From: Ilex aquifolium
Taxonomy: Eukaryota > Streptophyta > Magnoliopsida > Aquifoliales > Aquifoliaceae
Assembly (NCBI GenBank): GCA_951799425.1
Contig: OX637401.1
Coordinates: 18,980,501 to 19,044,500 of the forward strand
Direction: 5' to 3'
DNA length: 64,000 bases
Each line of letters opens with the position of its first letter. Positions within the stretch are counted from its first letter, which is position 1. A model generated the notes under the pieces. That model was not told the origin of the DNA. It saw nothing but the letters and a program-made list of their open reading frames with translations, and searched no databases. Both the position numbers and the translations under genes were made by a program. Of the stretch, positions 41,801-53,423 are shown in pieces.

Positions 41801-42530
41801 CATCTTTAGTCTACTTTTATTTCTTTAACCCCCAGTAAGATCCTTTCTATTCTTTCTTATTGTCACTGTATGTGTCCTGATTGTTCTGTTTAACATTGGT
41901 TGATTTCTTCGTGCTATAGATTGATCAATAAATCTTGAATGAATAGGAAGTTCTTATTTGTTAACTGTTTAGTTGATAATAAAAAATGTTGGAATTTACT
42001 GCATTAGTTTTAAATCACCAAGAAATAACTAAATTCTAAATTCTGGTTCACCAGTTGCTTTGTATTCGGCTTTACTTCATCAATTTTCAAGTCTTTATAA
42101 CTGGTTTGAGCTGTGAAGGTCTGATGTGCTGTAGGGTAGAAGTTGAGCTGAACGACAGGAGCTGAGTCTGTCAGTTGTTGAGCAGTTGGTTTCCCAGCTG
42201 GTTCAGCAGTTGCAGTAGTGCTGGACTGCTCTGTCTGTTGGGCTGCTGTGCTGTGCTGGTCTGTTCTGCTGTGATATGCTGCTGGTTATATTGAAGGAAA
42301 TGTTTGAGCTCAAAGTGGTTGCAGGCAGTCTGTGGTATGGGTGAGCTGGAGCATGGAGTGGAGTCTGAAGGCATTTAGTTTTTTTGACATTTCCAATTTG
42401 TAATTAGAAATGGTTTAATCCATCTTGAAGGATTAAAGCCATTATATTTTTTTGTAGAGCTGTTGTTCTTTGCTTCTTGTAAATGCATTTTTTGGAATAA
42501 AATTTTCCTTTTTAAAAAAAAAAAAATTGT
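38821..42530 (+). other. Cryptic gene-like unit inside the CACTA-like element
   Basis: After the palindrome comes a C/T-rich leader (38860-39060). A short frame at 39569-39669 (MVDRLRWGDEFLKKR) ends at a good donor, AAAAG|GTATGTG (39670). Candidate acceptors are TTGATTGCAG (ends 40420) and ACTATGCAG (near 41212). The unit ends with AATAAA (42496-42501) and an A-run 12 bp later. Nothing matches a protein family I recognise. It could be a captured host gene fragment or a long noncoding RNA. Confidence 0.35.
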
Positions 42531-42639
42531 TTTTGTTAGAATTTTTTTATAATACCATTTTTAATAAAGGTATTATTGGTGTACAGGTGAAAAATTTTAT
42601 TAGAATACCATTTTTTATAAAGGGTCATTTTTAAAAAAA

Positions 42640-43240
42640 ATGAACTTTTTCGCGACGAAATTAAAATCGTCGCAAATTTATTTATTCAATTATTTTTTTG
42701 CATTTTTTATTTAAAAAAATTATTTGCGACGAGTTTTTTTACGTCGCTAAAAAATCATTAAATTATTATTGTTTTACATTTTTTATTTATGTACAAATCT
42801 ATTTGCGACGTTTTTTTTTCGTCGCTAAAACTTAATTTAATTATTATTTTTTTACATTTTTATTTTTGTAAAAAATTATTCGCGACGATTTTTTTTTACG
42901 TCGCAAAAAATTAATTAAATTATTATGTTTGAAATTTTAGTTTTAAAAAAATTATTCACGACGATTTTTTTTATGTCGCAAAAAATTAATTTAATTATTA
43001 TTTTTTATTTTGTTACGCTAGTGGAATATATTTTAGCTACGTTTTTTTTTTTACTTTTCGCGACGTTTTTTTTTCGTCGCTAAAAATTTTGTTTGCAATG
43101 AAATTAGATTTGCGTCGCAAAATACTTTCTGCGACGAGGCTATTGCGACGAACACGCGACGAAAAAAAAACGTCGGAAAAAATAATTTGCGACGATTTTT
43201 TTGAATTTAGCGACGAAAAAAATCGTCGCAAAAAACGATT
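42640..43240. repeat. Right subterminal palindrome array of the CACTA-like element
   Basis: GCGACG(A/T)TTTTTT...CGTCGC hairpins recur near 42650, 42727, 42806, 42883, 42956 and 43060, every 75-80 bp except a wider final gap, then as a dense cluster up to the terminus. Confidence 0.8.
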
Positions 43241-43252
43241 TTTGTTGTAGTG

Positions 43253-44342
43253 ATTTCACAAAATTCTCAACATTTTGATAATATCCTTTCAAGTTTGTGA
43301 GAGGAAAAAAAAATCTGTTAAGTGACAGAGAATGAGAGAAATGGGAAAGGAGAGACTAGCATGAAGATGTCATTAATTTTATTTTTTATTTTTATTTTTG
43401 AAAATATGAGTAAGAAAAAAATTTGTCCAACTTATACACTTTAAATACATCTCAAAAGATCGATTGAGAAAAGACTAATTAGATTAATTATGGTTTGAAA
43501 TATAGGAGAATCGGTTACCGATTAGTATTGAGTTATTTGTGGTTGTGAATTAGCATATAAAAGGATGATAAAATATTTAAGATTAATTTTTTTTAGATTA
43601 AAAATTTGATCTAACTTATTGATAAAATGAGGTGACAATTGAACTATATTATTTGACACATCATTAGATAAATAAAGTGGGTCAAAAATTTAAATCTCAA
43701 TAATAATACTCATTACTTGATGGTGTAACATCAAAAAACTAGCAATAACCACGTGTCTGGAGACACTCTACAGTAAAAAAAATTAAACATCGGTCATGCA
43801 ACTTTTATATTTTAAATAGATTTTTTTTAATTACATAATTTAAAATAAAAAATAAAAGAGAGAAGAGAGAGAGAGATAGGTGTGAATTAGTAGAGTTGTG
43901 TAACATTAACAAATGCGTTGATTGAGTTATTTAATAATTAGGACCGTGTAAAACAAATGATATTTTTGAACGAAAAAAAAATTTTGAAATGATTTTTGTA
44001 CCATTGGAATAAAGTAAAAAAAAAAATTTTTGGATTAATCTTAACCGTTATTGTATTTTCATAATTTAAAATTCAACATCCTAACTGTAATATTAGATAA
44101 ATATACAAAATATAATTATAACTAATACTCTTGAATTTTTTAGTTGGAATTATATTACATGACACATCATTAGATCAATAAAGTGGGTCAAAATTTTAAA
44201 TCTCAATAAAATTAATGATGATGTGATATCAAAATATATACAAAATAGTATTGTATATGTTGAGAAGAGAAGACTAAGACAAGAAATATTACTATTTTAT
44301 TCATAATCAATCATAAAAAAATTCTAAGACTGTGTCGGCACA
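43253..44342. other. AT-rich intergenic DNA
   Basis: No gene seen. A block of about 60 bp with AATAAAGTGGGTCAAAA and AAATCTCAATAA occurs twice (about 43668 and 44163). Confidence 0.6.
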
Positions 44343-44359
44343 CGTTGAATTCCTGCCTT

Positions 44360-46250
44360 TTTTTTTTTTTTGCTCATGCAAGATGAGGAACAAGAGTGGG
44401 AAAGTAAATAATAGTACTACAAAAAAAAACCAAGCAAAATCTACTACTAAACTACTACTAGGATCCACAAGCCAGATAAAAATCCTTGAGAACCACCTCC
44501 CTTACTGCTTGTGGGAGCACTGTTTCGTTGAATATTTCATCCCTCTTGACAGATAATTCCCACTTGGCCAAGGCGTGGGCAGCTTTATTTGAATCCCTGT
44601 AAACATGGACCATGCACCAGTCTGGGTGGAGTGCTAGCAGGTGTTTGATATCTGCTATAATGTTGCTGATAGACCAAGGCATTCTAAACTGTGGGATCAT
44701 GGCTGCATGGACTACAACTTGTAATCTCCTTCAATTGTAACATAATTCCACCCCTTTGCATGTGCCCACTGTGCAGCATTTTTGGCCACTAATGCTTCCT
44801 CAATAAGAGGATCCTCACCTTGGTCAAGCTTAGTTTATGCTTCTAATATTTTGCCTTGTGAGTCCTTGGCAACTGCAGCAAGGCAGGACGCTCCCTTGGC
44901 AATTGCAGCATCAACGTTGATTTTGGTTGTGCCTTCTTGGGGGGGGAGACCAACAGTTATGGATATGACCTGTTGCAAGTTGCTATGAGCTTTCCTCCCT
45001 TGTGTGAGCCTTGACAAACTAGAATTCTTTGCAAGCATTCAAAACTTCTTGAAGGATTGTCATGTGGTCAGTTTTTGCATCTCTAAACAGAATTTTATTC
45101 CTCCACTTCCAAATGGTTGACATAAAGATTGCTGCAAAAGGGGACTAGTTGACTATGATGTGGGCAATTTGGACCAAATGCTAGGGGGGATTAAGGATAT
45201 TATGGGTCCGTTCTTGCATTGAGAGGTGAGAGAAAATTTTAGTTCTGAAGCCCCATCTGTGAAAGCATATCAAACAAGCAATTGCACAGGTAAAGAACAT
45301 ATGTGTTTCTGTTTCTGGTGCTTGTTTGCAAAAAGGACATAATGGGTCAAGGATAGGGACTCTTGATGCCAAAATACTTTTGGTTGGAAGACTTTCAGTA
45401 GATGCTCTCCAGAGAAACATTTTATGCCTTGCGTGCAATGGGTACTTCCATAGCTTACTCCAATCCGTGCTACTAAGATAACAGCTGTTTGCATCCTTCT
45501 CAGTTCTGTGAAGTGAGTAAGCTGATTTGGTAGTGAATTGTCCTGCTGCATTGGGTATCCAGGCCATGTGGTCTTCTATTGGATATGAAGGAAGTTTTAT
45601 TTTGAGTATGGCTTGTATGGTTGAGGGACAAAATAAGGTTTGAATCAATTGTTGATTCCAGGTTTGGCTAACTGTGCTTGGCAAGGAATCCATAACTGTG
45701 CTTGGTAGGGAATCCAAGTCTTGGATCAGCTGGGGTTTAAATGAAGGAATGCTCGGGATCCATGGATCTGTCCAGACATTAATTTTATGCCCATTTTGTA
45801 CAATATAGCATGCGCCCCTCTCAATAATGTGCCTACAATCTAGAATCTGCTTCCATATCCTCGAATCTGTGGGTTGCTTTTCAGCTTGGAAGAAAGTATG
45901 TCCGGAACAATACTTTCTCTGTAGTTGGGCAGTCCATAACTTCGGTTGTTCATATATCATTTGCCAACCCAATTTGGCTGTAAGGGCTACATTTATGTCT
46001 TGTGTTTTCTTGGATCCTAGCCCGCCCACTGCTTTTGGTCTGCATATGAAGTCCCATGATTTAATACACATAGCCTTCTTTTCTCCTGTGTGACCCTACC
46101 AAAAGGATCTAATTCTCCTGTCAAGTGACTGACATGTTAACTTTGGTAGAAGAGTAGATTGCATGGCATAAGCTGGCAAGGCCAAGGCAGTAGATTTAAT
46201 CAACGTAGCTCTACCTGCAAAAGACAAGAGCTTAGCTTTTCCACCCTTGC
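44360..46250 (-). mobile_element. 5'-truncated L1-type LINE with 17-bp target duplication
   Basis: The poly(A) tail appears as the T-run at 44358-44371. The 17-bp flanks CGTTGAATTCCTGCCTT (44343-44359) and CGTTGAATTACTGCCTT (46251-46267) match at 16 of 17. The body is the 3' third of ORF2. Confidence 0.88.
44458..46250 (-). pseudogene. LINE ORF2 fragment: end of RT, zf-RVT and RNase H
   Basis: It begins inside GKAKLLSFAGRATLIKS, the region after the RT palm. It continues with MCIKSWDFICRPKAVGGLGS and WIPNAAGQFTTKSAYSL. The zinc-binding zf-RVT domain carries CPFCKQAPETETHMFF (46071-45181). RNase H follows in pieces: KINVDAAIAKGA (near 44920) and CMVHVYRDSNKAAHALAKWE (near 44590). The catalytic RT region was never copied, so this insertion was dead on arrival. 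Confidence 0.85.
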
Positions 46251-46279
46251 CGTTGAATTACTGCCTTCATAATGAGGAA

Positions 46280-49200
46280 AGATTTATTGAATAGCAGTTT
46301 CATACATTAGCAGGGCACCCACTTCCTCTACTGTTTCATAAACTGCTAAAATTTCAAACTCTTTTAGATTGAAACACTCTACTACATCTACTGAAACTAG
46401 AAGCTCATCACCACCTTGCAAATGATTACCGATTAGGTAACGACTTATCCACATCATATCTTCATTGTTTTTTGGAATAGCCACAACAAGTGGGAAATGA
46501 GACCGCACAACTTGTGACGTCCTATGTGTTCCATTGTTATGTGCAATGGTAGACTAATGTCACATCTTTCGACTTCATCCTTTGAGTTTGTAAACACACA
46601 GCATACAACAAAGACTCGGATCTCACGATCAACAAGTTTAGGCACAATAACAGATACTATTAATGTTGAATCCACTAGGCACCTTATCCCCAGGAAGAAA
46701 ATAGTTGTATACACCTATTTCATACAATCTATGTGCCAAATAACCATAATTAATAAAACCATTTGTGAAAGGTATAGAGGGACGGAGGGAGGTAGGCAGA
46801 GAAAGACAGAGAGACCTAGAGAGGAAGCATCTTTGGTTTAGTTTCTACTATTATGTAGTAGTAGTTTAACTTGATGTCTCCCATGGCATCTAAGCTCAAG
46901 AATCCCCATCTCTTTAACATCTCTATGTCAACAACTTTAATGAGTTCTATCTTGAAGCGGCCCTCAACGTCAACTAGATTGTGGAAATTCCTGCAGAAAA
47001 TGCGTGGGGTTGGCCAAGTTTGTTGATAGCATACCTTTTCCAGCGATGTGCATTTATGAATGTGGTTTGCACTCAAGTCCAAGAACTGCAGCGCGGAGAG
47101 GTTACTAAAATCAAAGGGAAAGGCAGCATTACACAGATTGCTGCCCACAAGACTCAAGGGCGGCTCATGGTAATTTCAGGCCTAAAGCGGTAATACTAAA
47201 TGAGGTTTTTTTATTTTTAGTATTATTTTTAAAAAAACAAAAAATATTTTTAATTTTTTTTAAGTGAGAGAGGAGGATGTGATACTTTGTTTTTTGTTTT
47301 TTAAGAGAGAGAGAGAGAGAGTAGATGTGAGTAAATATGAGTTGACTTTTGAATTTTTTTGTATTAGTTTTTTAAATTTTTGATTTTTGAATTGCTAATG
47401 TTATGAATTGAATTGTAGGCCCAAATTATTGAAATTATAATTTTTTGATTAGGCTTAAATTTTGTGGAGCCTTTTTGTAAAACCTAAAATTTTCATAGAT
47501 TTAAATTTTTTATGTGGACTAATTATGTATCTAAAATTATGGGGTCTTTTAAAATTTTGGGGCCTAAAGCCCTTTTTTTTTTTTTTTTTTTTTAATGCTG
47601 TTGGACCAGCCCTAACAAGACTTAGTTTCACAAGAGAGCATGGTAAAGAAATCGATAGAATTTAGTTTCACAAGAGAGCATGGTAAAGAAATCGATAGAA
47701 TTTCTGAGCTTTTTCTGGCACTTGATACCCACGACCTAATAATTGCACACTAGGACTGGACCTCCTTTTGTGCTAGAGAGTGCTTGATTTATAGCAATTC
47801 CATCAGCAACAAGCACTTTCAAAGAACTCTTTGTCGTCAACTCTGTTGGCAAACAGTCAATAATGGAGCATCCAGAGATGTTAAGTGTCTCAAGTTGTTT
47901 TAGCATAAGAATGTTTTTGGGAAACATCTTAAGATTTTTGCAATCTTTTAAATTCAATAAAATGAGTCCTTCTAGCTTTCCAATGGATTCATGAACCTCA
48001 ACCAAATTTACACAATCTTCAAGAATCAATCTCTCAAGATTTGGCAGTCCTGAGACGTCAGAAGTTTTGGTAAGTTGATGGGAATGACTGAGATCAAGTA
48101 TTTTCAGAATCCTAAGAACCTGAAAAAAATAAAGAAAAATCATTCACATACACAAAATAAAGACCATAAAAGAAGGAAATTAAAATAGATGAATTACCTT
48201 AGTGCCTTCCCAAACCTGTTTCAAGCTGCTATAACGCATGTCAAGAGCAACCAACCTTTCCATTGGAAAATCACTAGTTATAGTTCTTAAAGGACATCCA
48301 TGCCAACACAACCATCTTAAAGTCTTGGGGAGTTTTTCGAAGCATCCAGTGATTTGTACATAATTGATTTGGAGTAGTCTTAATCTATACATCCTTGCAA
48401 ATGCATTAGCTTCAACAAACTTTGACATACTTGAATTTCTTAATGAAATGTCAACTGGGGCTCCAGAAGTATCGGCTCAAACAATGTCTTTTTATTGAAT
48501 TGCCTATGTCTGACAATAATGATTTGTCAAGAATTTCTGTGCAGCTACGCTTTCTTGCATCATTATCACTAAATCTAGTGATGATAGGCTCATCTTCCTC
48601 AAACAAATGCATATCTACGATGAGGCCTTCAATTTTTTCTGTGCCCTAATATAAAAGGAATATGTATTAAAATGGAACCAAATAAGGAGAACAAACAAAA
48701 AGTAAGAATATTGTTGTCCAGAAAAAGGAAAGACCATCAACAATCTATAAGTATGTTGTAGATAGAATATACGCATGAGAAGCATGTTCCTTACAGTTTT
48801 TTCTGTCACTATCGTATAATAATCCTTATGATGCTACAATCTGCTTAGTTTTCCTGGCTCCTTAGGTGATTCTTGACAAAAAATTTCTCTTCCCATCTCT
48901 TGAATCAATTGGTGCATGGTCAACTTACTAAACATATCGACTGCTAGGAGGCAACTATCAGTTAGATTTTGAATCCCAATTGTTGTGTGGAAATCACATT
49001 AATCTAGTATTGTAATTACCCAATCCCTATCCCATCCAACAAAGAAACATGCAATGTGGAGAAACAAATCTTTGTCATGATCATCTCGTAAAGAATCATA
49101 GCTTATTCTAAGTTTTCTAAGAATTTGACTATTAGGAATTGCCTTCAATTTCTTTGATGCACTTTCCCAGACGTTTACACTCTTCCCAGATAGAGCAGAA

Positions 49201-49620
49201 CCCAAAACTTGAAGAGCTAAAGGAAGCCCTCCGCAATGATGTACTAAGCTTATTGAGTGCTTCAAGTAATCTTCAATGGGATGGACTTGTCCAAAGGCAT
49301 GCCAACTAAAGAGCTTAAGTGATTCTTTAAAATTCAGATGTTCAACCTGATGCATCTTATGAACTTCAAGAGGATTTAGCAACCCTTTGTTCCATGTTGT
49401 TACAATAATCTACTTCCAGGACTAAACAATTTTCGCATTCCAAAAACTGCATTAAGTTTATCAATATGATCCACATCGTCAAGAACAAGAAGTATTCTTT
49501 TATAGCATATGGCAGCTGCAATTCTAGGAATTCCTTCATCAACACAACTTATTTTTTTACTCTTTCCCAATATCCGAAAGAAGTTGTTTTTGCAACTTAG
49601 CTAAACCATTTTAGTAATGA
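46280..49620 (-). pseudogene. TIR-NBS-LRR (TNL) disease-resistance pseudogene, 5' end missing
   Basis: Read on the minus strand: NB-ARC kinase-2 (KRILLVLDDVDHIDKLN, near 49500), GLPLALQVLGSALSGK (GLPLA motif), ACFFVGWDRD, and an MHQLIQEMGREIF region in the MHD position near 48920. LRRs follow, including LPKTLRWLCWHGCPLR and ERLVALDMRYSSLKQVWEG (about 48428-48180), then LDLSHSHQLTKTSDVSGLPN (48143-47736). After a non-coding insert of about 550 bp there is another LRR (47157-46980) and a post-LRR C-JID-like tail to about 46284. The TIR domain and P-loop are absent and several stops break the frame. Intact relatives are intracellular immune receptors. The presence of a TNL supports a eudicot source. 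Confidence 0.85.
47186..47735. repeat. Non-coding insert within the TNL pseudogene
   Basis: This AT-rich stretch lies between two LRR blocks and starts and ends with GGCCTAAAGC-type strings (about 47177 and 47561). It includes a T-run of about 22 and a perfect 40-bp tandem duplication (47623-47702, unit TAGTTTCACAAGAGAGCATG onward). Part of it may be an old DNA transposon. Confidence 0.5.
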
Positions 49621-49785
49621 GACAAACTCCATACTTTAGTAGCCTCTAGTGCAATTAACCCTTGAAATTTAAACCCAACAACTATTTAGCATTTGCATTT
49701 TGCACTACGAGTCTATGAATATATATATATATATTTTGGTTTCCCCAACAATGGAATCGTTTGAACCAAACGCTTTTTGGCATCA

Positions 49786-52783
49786 TACTACAAGAAATAA
49801 GCTTGTTAGTGGCAAAAGTATTAGTGACGAAACTTAAATGGTCACTAAAACCTAATGTTTAGTGGTGAAAATAAATATTGGCCACTAACCCAAAATAGTT
49901 AGTGGCAAGCTAAGAAAATTGTCACTTATTTCATAAAATTGAGTGTTACTACTGACAACATTAGCTTTGTCACTAATATTTGTCACTAAATTTGAGGCGG
50001 GAGAAATTTGATGCCAAAAAAAATGGAGGGCAGTACGTTAGTGGCAATTAATTTAATGTCGTCACGAAATAATCAATCAAATGATAACTCTTTAGTCACG
50101 ACTTGTCCACTAATCACTATTTTTATGAACCAAGGTGGTATTAGTGACCAAATTTAAATTGTTGCTAATAATCTGATCACTAATTTGGGGGCGGGAATTT
50201 TTTGGCACAAAAAATGTGTTGGAGGGAAGAATTTAAGCGACAATTATTTTAATGTTGTCGATAAATAAACAATCTAGGGCCAACTATTTAGTGATGACTT
50301 AGCCATGAGTCACTATTTGGTATGAACCAAGGTGCTCTTAGTGATAAATTGGAACTTGTCACTAATAATTTTATCATTAATTTTGAGGCCGGAATTTTTT
50401 GGTGCTAAAATGTGTTGGAGGGAAGCATTTTACCAACAAGTTTTTAACATCGTCACTAAATAATAAATCTAACACCAATTATTTAGTGACGATCCAACGA
50501 CACGTCACTTTTTGCATAAACCTGTAAGACCCCGTATTAAAAATTAAATAAGGATACTATTATTTTAAGAGTTCTCCTAAGATGAATAAAATGATGGTAG
50601 AAACTTAGAATCATTGTTGAAATATTGATCATTAAGTTTGAGTTTTTGGCAAATTGACTTTCGGGTCAAACTTAGTTTTGAAGGCGTTTAAGCTTGAGAA
50701 GGGTTGTTAGGTAAGTTTCTAAATATTTTTAGGTCAAAATAAGATTTTCATTGAATCCGGAAGATCGAGAAACCTTGGGAGAGGTAATATGGGGTGTGTT
50801 CGAAGTTAGGAAGTATCCCGGAGTTAAAACACATTTTAGAAAGAATTCGGATTTCGGATATGAAGAAATTTGATACTACCTTAGTATTTTAGCTATAACT
50901 CTTTACTCATAACTCCGATCAATCTGATTTTTGGAAAGTAGACATTAGACTTCAAGGGCTACAAAAGTGTATTTCATGAAAATTTTCTTAATCGTCTTTT
51001 AAATAGGTCAAAATCACTCTGGAAGTTGAGGGTATACTATCACCCGTGTCCGGACGAGAATAGATACGCGTCCGAACACACCAACCCGGGAGCTTCACGT
51101 CCCAGATCTATTTTGGGTGTTTTCTCCAATTTTCACCCCATTTCATCAATGCTAATCACTAGAGAGCCTTGGAGAATAAGAAGGAAGGGAAAAACAAGAG
51201 ATTAAGGTGTTGATTCAAGTTGGGAAAGATCAAATCTTCTAGTTCTTCACACAAAAACTGAGGAGCAAGGTAAGAGTTTCTTCCTATTCTCTTCCATTGA
51301 GGCTAAGATTTAGATATATGTATATTTTGACTCTAAATCCTATTTATATGTTAGGAAATCTTTGATTCTTGATATTCTTGCAAATATTACCATGTTTTAA
51401 ACAAAGGTATTGTTGGATAGCCATGAAATCTCTTTTTCTTGTCCTAAAACCCTAGTTTTCAAGAGAAATTGATTTTTCCCTTGATTTTTTCCTTTGTTCT
51501 TGATTTTAAAACTCTAGTGCTTGGTATTGAACAATAAAATGGTATTTTTGATGATCTCTTGCATATTTTCTTAAATTGTTCTATTGAAATAATACATGTG
51601 AAATTTGGGAATTTTAGATTTTGCTTGTGATTTGAGGAAATAGGTTGGTATTGTATCTCTTGTGGATGTTTGGATGACCATGGATGGCCGTTGACCGGAT
51701 ATCGTAGAGTGGGTAGATGTGTTTCTTACTCTGTGCGGGTTTGAATTTTTTCTACCACTCGTGGTGGGGTTGGTACCTTGCGAGGACCAAACCACTATTC
51801 GCTCATGTGGTACCGAGGCTGATGGTTAGTATACTATTCTTGGGTTGGATCGTCCCTGCCGATGCGTCGGTATACACCCTTCCTAAAGTTGTGTATCCTT
51901 GCGATGATTGGGTGTGTGTGTGTGTGGGCCAGGATATTCTCGATGTGTTTATTCATGTGATGTCATACATCATACCTGAGATACATATACAAGTTGTGGT
52001 TTGAGATACATTGTGGGCTATTGTTTATTGTGCAAATGGTTGGTTATGGTTTATTGTGGAAATGAGTTTATTGTGAAAATGGTAACTTGTTGGAATGGTT
52101 ATTTTTGGGAATTGGTTTTACTTTTTCATTAAATTATTGCTACTGTGTAAACTTGAGATCCACTAAAATGTCCATGTTTTCCTTCAAAAGCTATATATGA
52201 TATTTGTAAAATGAGACCGACTGTTTTATATGTTTTCGAAACCTTGTTCGAGTTAGGGAGGATTTTCCTACAGAGCTTAGTGTTCACCCCCTATAAACAA
52301 TATCTTTTTCAGATTATGGTCTAGAGGAGGAGCTCGGAGTTAATGAGTTGGTACATTGGGAAGCTCCAATATATGGGAACGTGGATCCCGAGGTGGCCAT
52401 TTAAAGCTATATTCTCTTATGTTCTAGACTAGGAAATTCATTTTGAGATAATGTGAAGTCTAATATTTTCGTTATTCCGCTGCAAGATAATAGTTGATTT
52501 TTGAGATGTAATTGTCATAGTTAGGCATATTAATTTGGATGATGTTGTATATATTGTGGATGATGAATGAAATTCTCTTTAGTTATGAAGTTTATTTAGT
52601 TGCTCTCATGATGTGAATGGTTTTAGATAGTAATGTCGCCCAATGGGGATTTTGGGGCGTTACAAAACCAATGAGGTATTAGTGATAAATATACTTTTGT
52701 CAATAATTATTTTTCTCATTGATTTTTTTGAACTATGAGGTATTAGTGACAAATTTAAGTTTGTCACTTATAACAGTGTCAAT
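49786..52783. mobile_element. Second CACTA-like repeat, interrupted by a solo LTR
   Basis: It starts TACTACAAGAAATAAG, one base off a CACTACAAGAAA terminus. Its body (49786-50522 and 52665-52783) repeats TTAGTGAC and GTCACTAA strings in both orientations every 30-100 bp, like subterminal repeats. The far end is not clear. No transposase. Confidence 0.45.
50523..52664 (+). mobile_element. Solo LTR, chromovirus-like family, TSD AAACC
   Basis: The 2142-bp sequence starts TGTAAGACCCCGTATT and ends GGGGCGTTACA, with perfect flanks AAACC (50518-50522 and 52665-52669). It is collinear with the solo LTR at 9557-11668 and is in the same orientation. The (TA)n expansion is missing. GTCCGGAC (51048-51055) sits in the promoter-proximal part. 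Confidence 0.87.
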
Positions 52784-53415
52784 CAGTGGCGGATTTAGTA
52801 TGGGGGCAGTGGGGGCAGCTGTTCCCACTGAATTTTTTGAAAGTTTTGGGATCTAGGTGTAATTTTAAAAATTTCAAGAATTTCTTAAACTTGCCCCCAC
52901 TGAATTTTTCTTAAAGTATAGGGTATATTAATATAATTTTCAACCCTTAAAAGCTAACTTTTGGCAGCTCCTCCTCATTTTTCACGCCTAGCAGCTGCCC
53001 CCACTAAAATTTTAAAACATTTTGGGATCTAGGTGTAATTTTAAAAATTTCAAGAATTTCTTAAACTTGCCCCACTGAAATTTTCTTTAAATATAGGGTA
53101 CATTAATATAATTTCCAACCCTTAAAAACTAACTTTTTGCAGCTCCTTTTCAGGCCTATTTTTTTTTTTTTCCTGTAAACCTTCGTCTTCTTCGTCTAAA
53201 CCTAAGTATTTTGAAATTTTCTTGAAGTATAGGGTATTTTGGGACCTAAGTATATACATGAGTTGTGCTTCTAAATGACATTCTTTTGATGTAACTATGC
53301 TTATAAACAGTTTATCAAGAATATATATTTTGATGAAAACAATGTTATAATTATATTTAAAAAATTTAAAAATTTAGGTTGCCCCCACTGAGGCAATATC
53401 CTGACTCTACCCCTG
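52784..53415. mobile_element. hAT-type non-autonomous element (632 bp), TSD GTGTCAAT
   Basis: Termini are CAGTGGCGGATTTAG and, inverted, CAGGGGTAGAGTCAGG, the CAG(G/T)GGCGG-like ends of plant hAT elements. The 8-bp flanks GTGTCAAT (52776-52783 and 53416-53423) are identical. Inside, a segment of about 120 bp (with GGGATCTAGGTGTAATTTT) is repeated at an offset of about 180 bp. No transposase. Confidence 0.85.
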
Positions 53416-53423
53416 GTGTCAAT

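Larger units (their letters stand above)
36470..43252. mobile_element. Large non-autonomous CACTA-like element (about 6.8 kb)
   Basis: The right end, read inward, is CACTACAACAAAAATCG, a typical plant CACTA terminus. The left end is less certain: CACTACATCCC at 36470 is the best candidate, and the 3-bp flanks do not match. Both ends carry arrays of GCGACG...CGTCGC palindromes with a period near 80 bp. Subterminal short repeats of this kind are what CACTA transposases bind. No transposase frame is visible. Confidence 0.6.

Noticed and set aside
42171-42374. 67-codon minus-strand Gln/Ser-rich frame
   Set aside because: It is built from CTG/CAG-type low-complexity sequence in the 3' part of the cryptic unit, and the transcript direction suggested by AATAAA is opposite.
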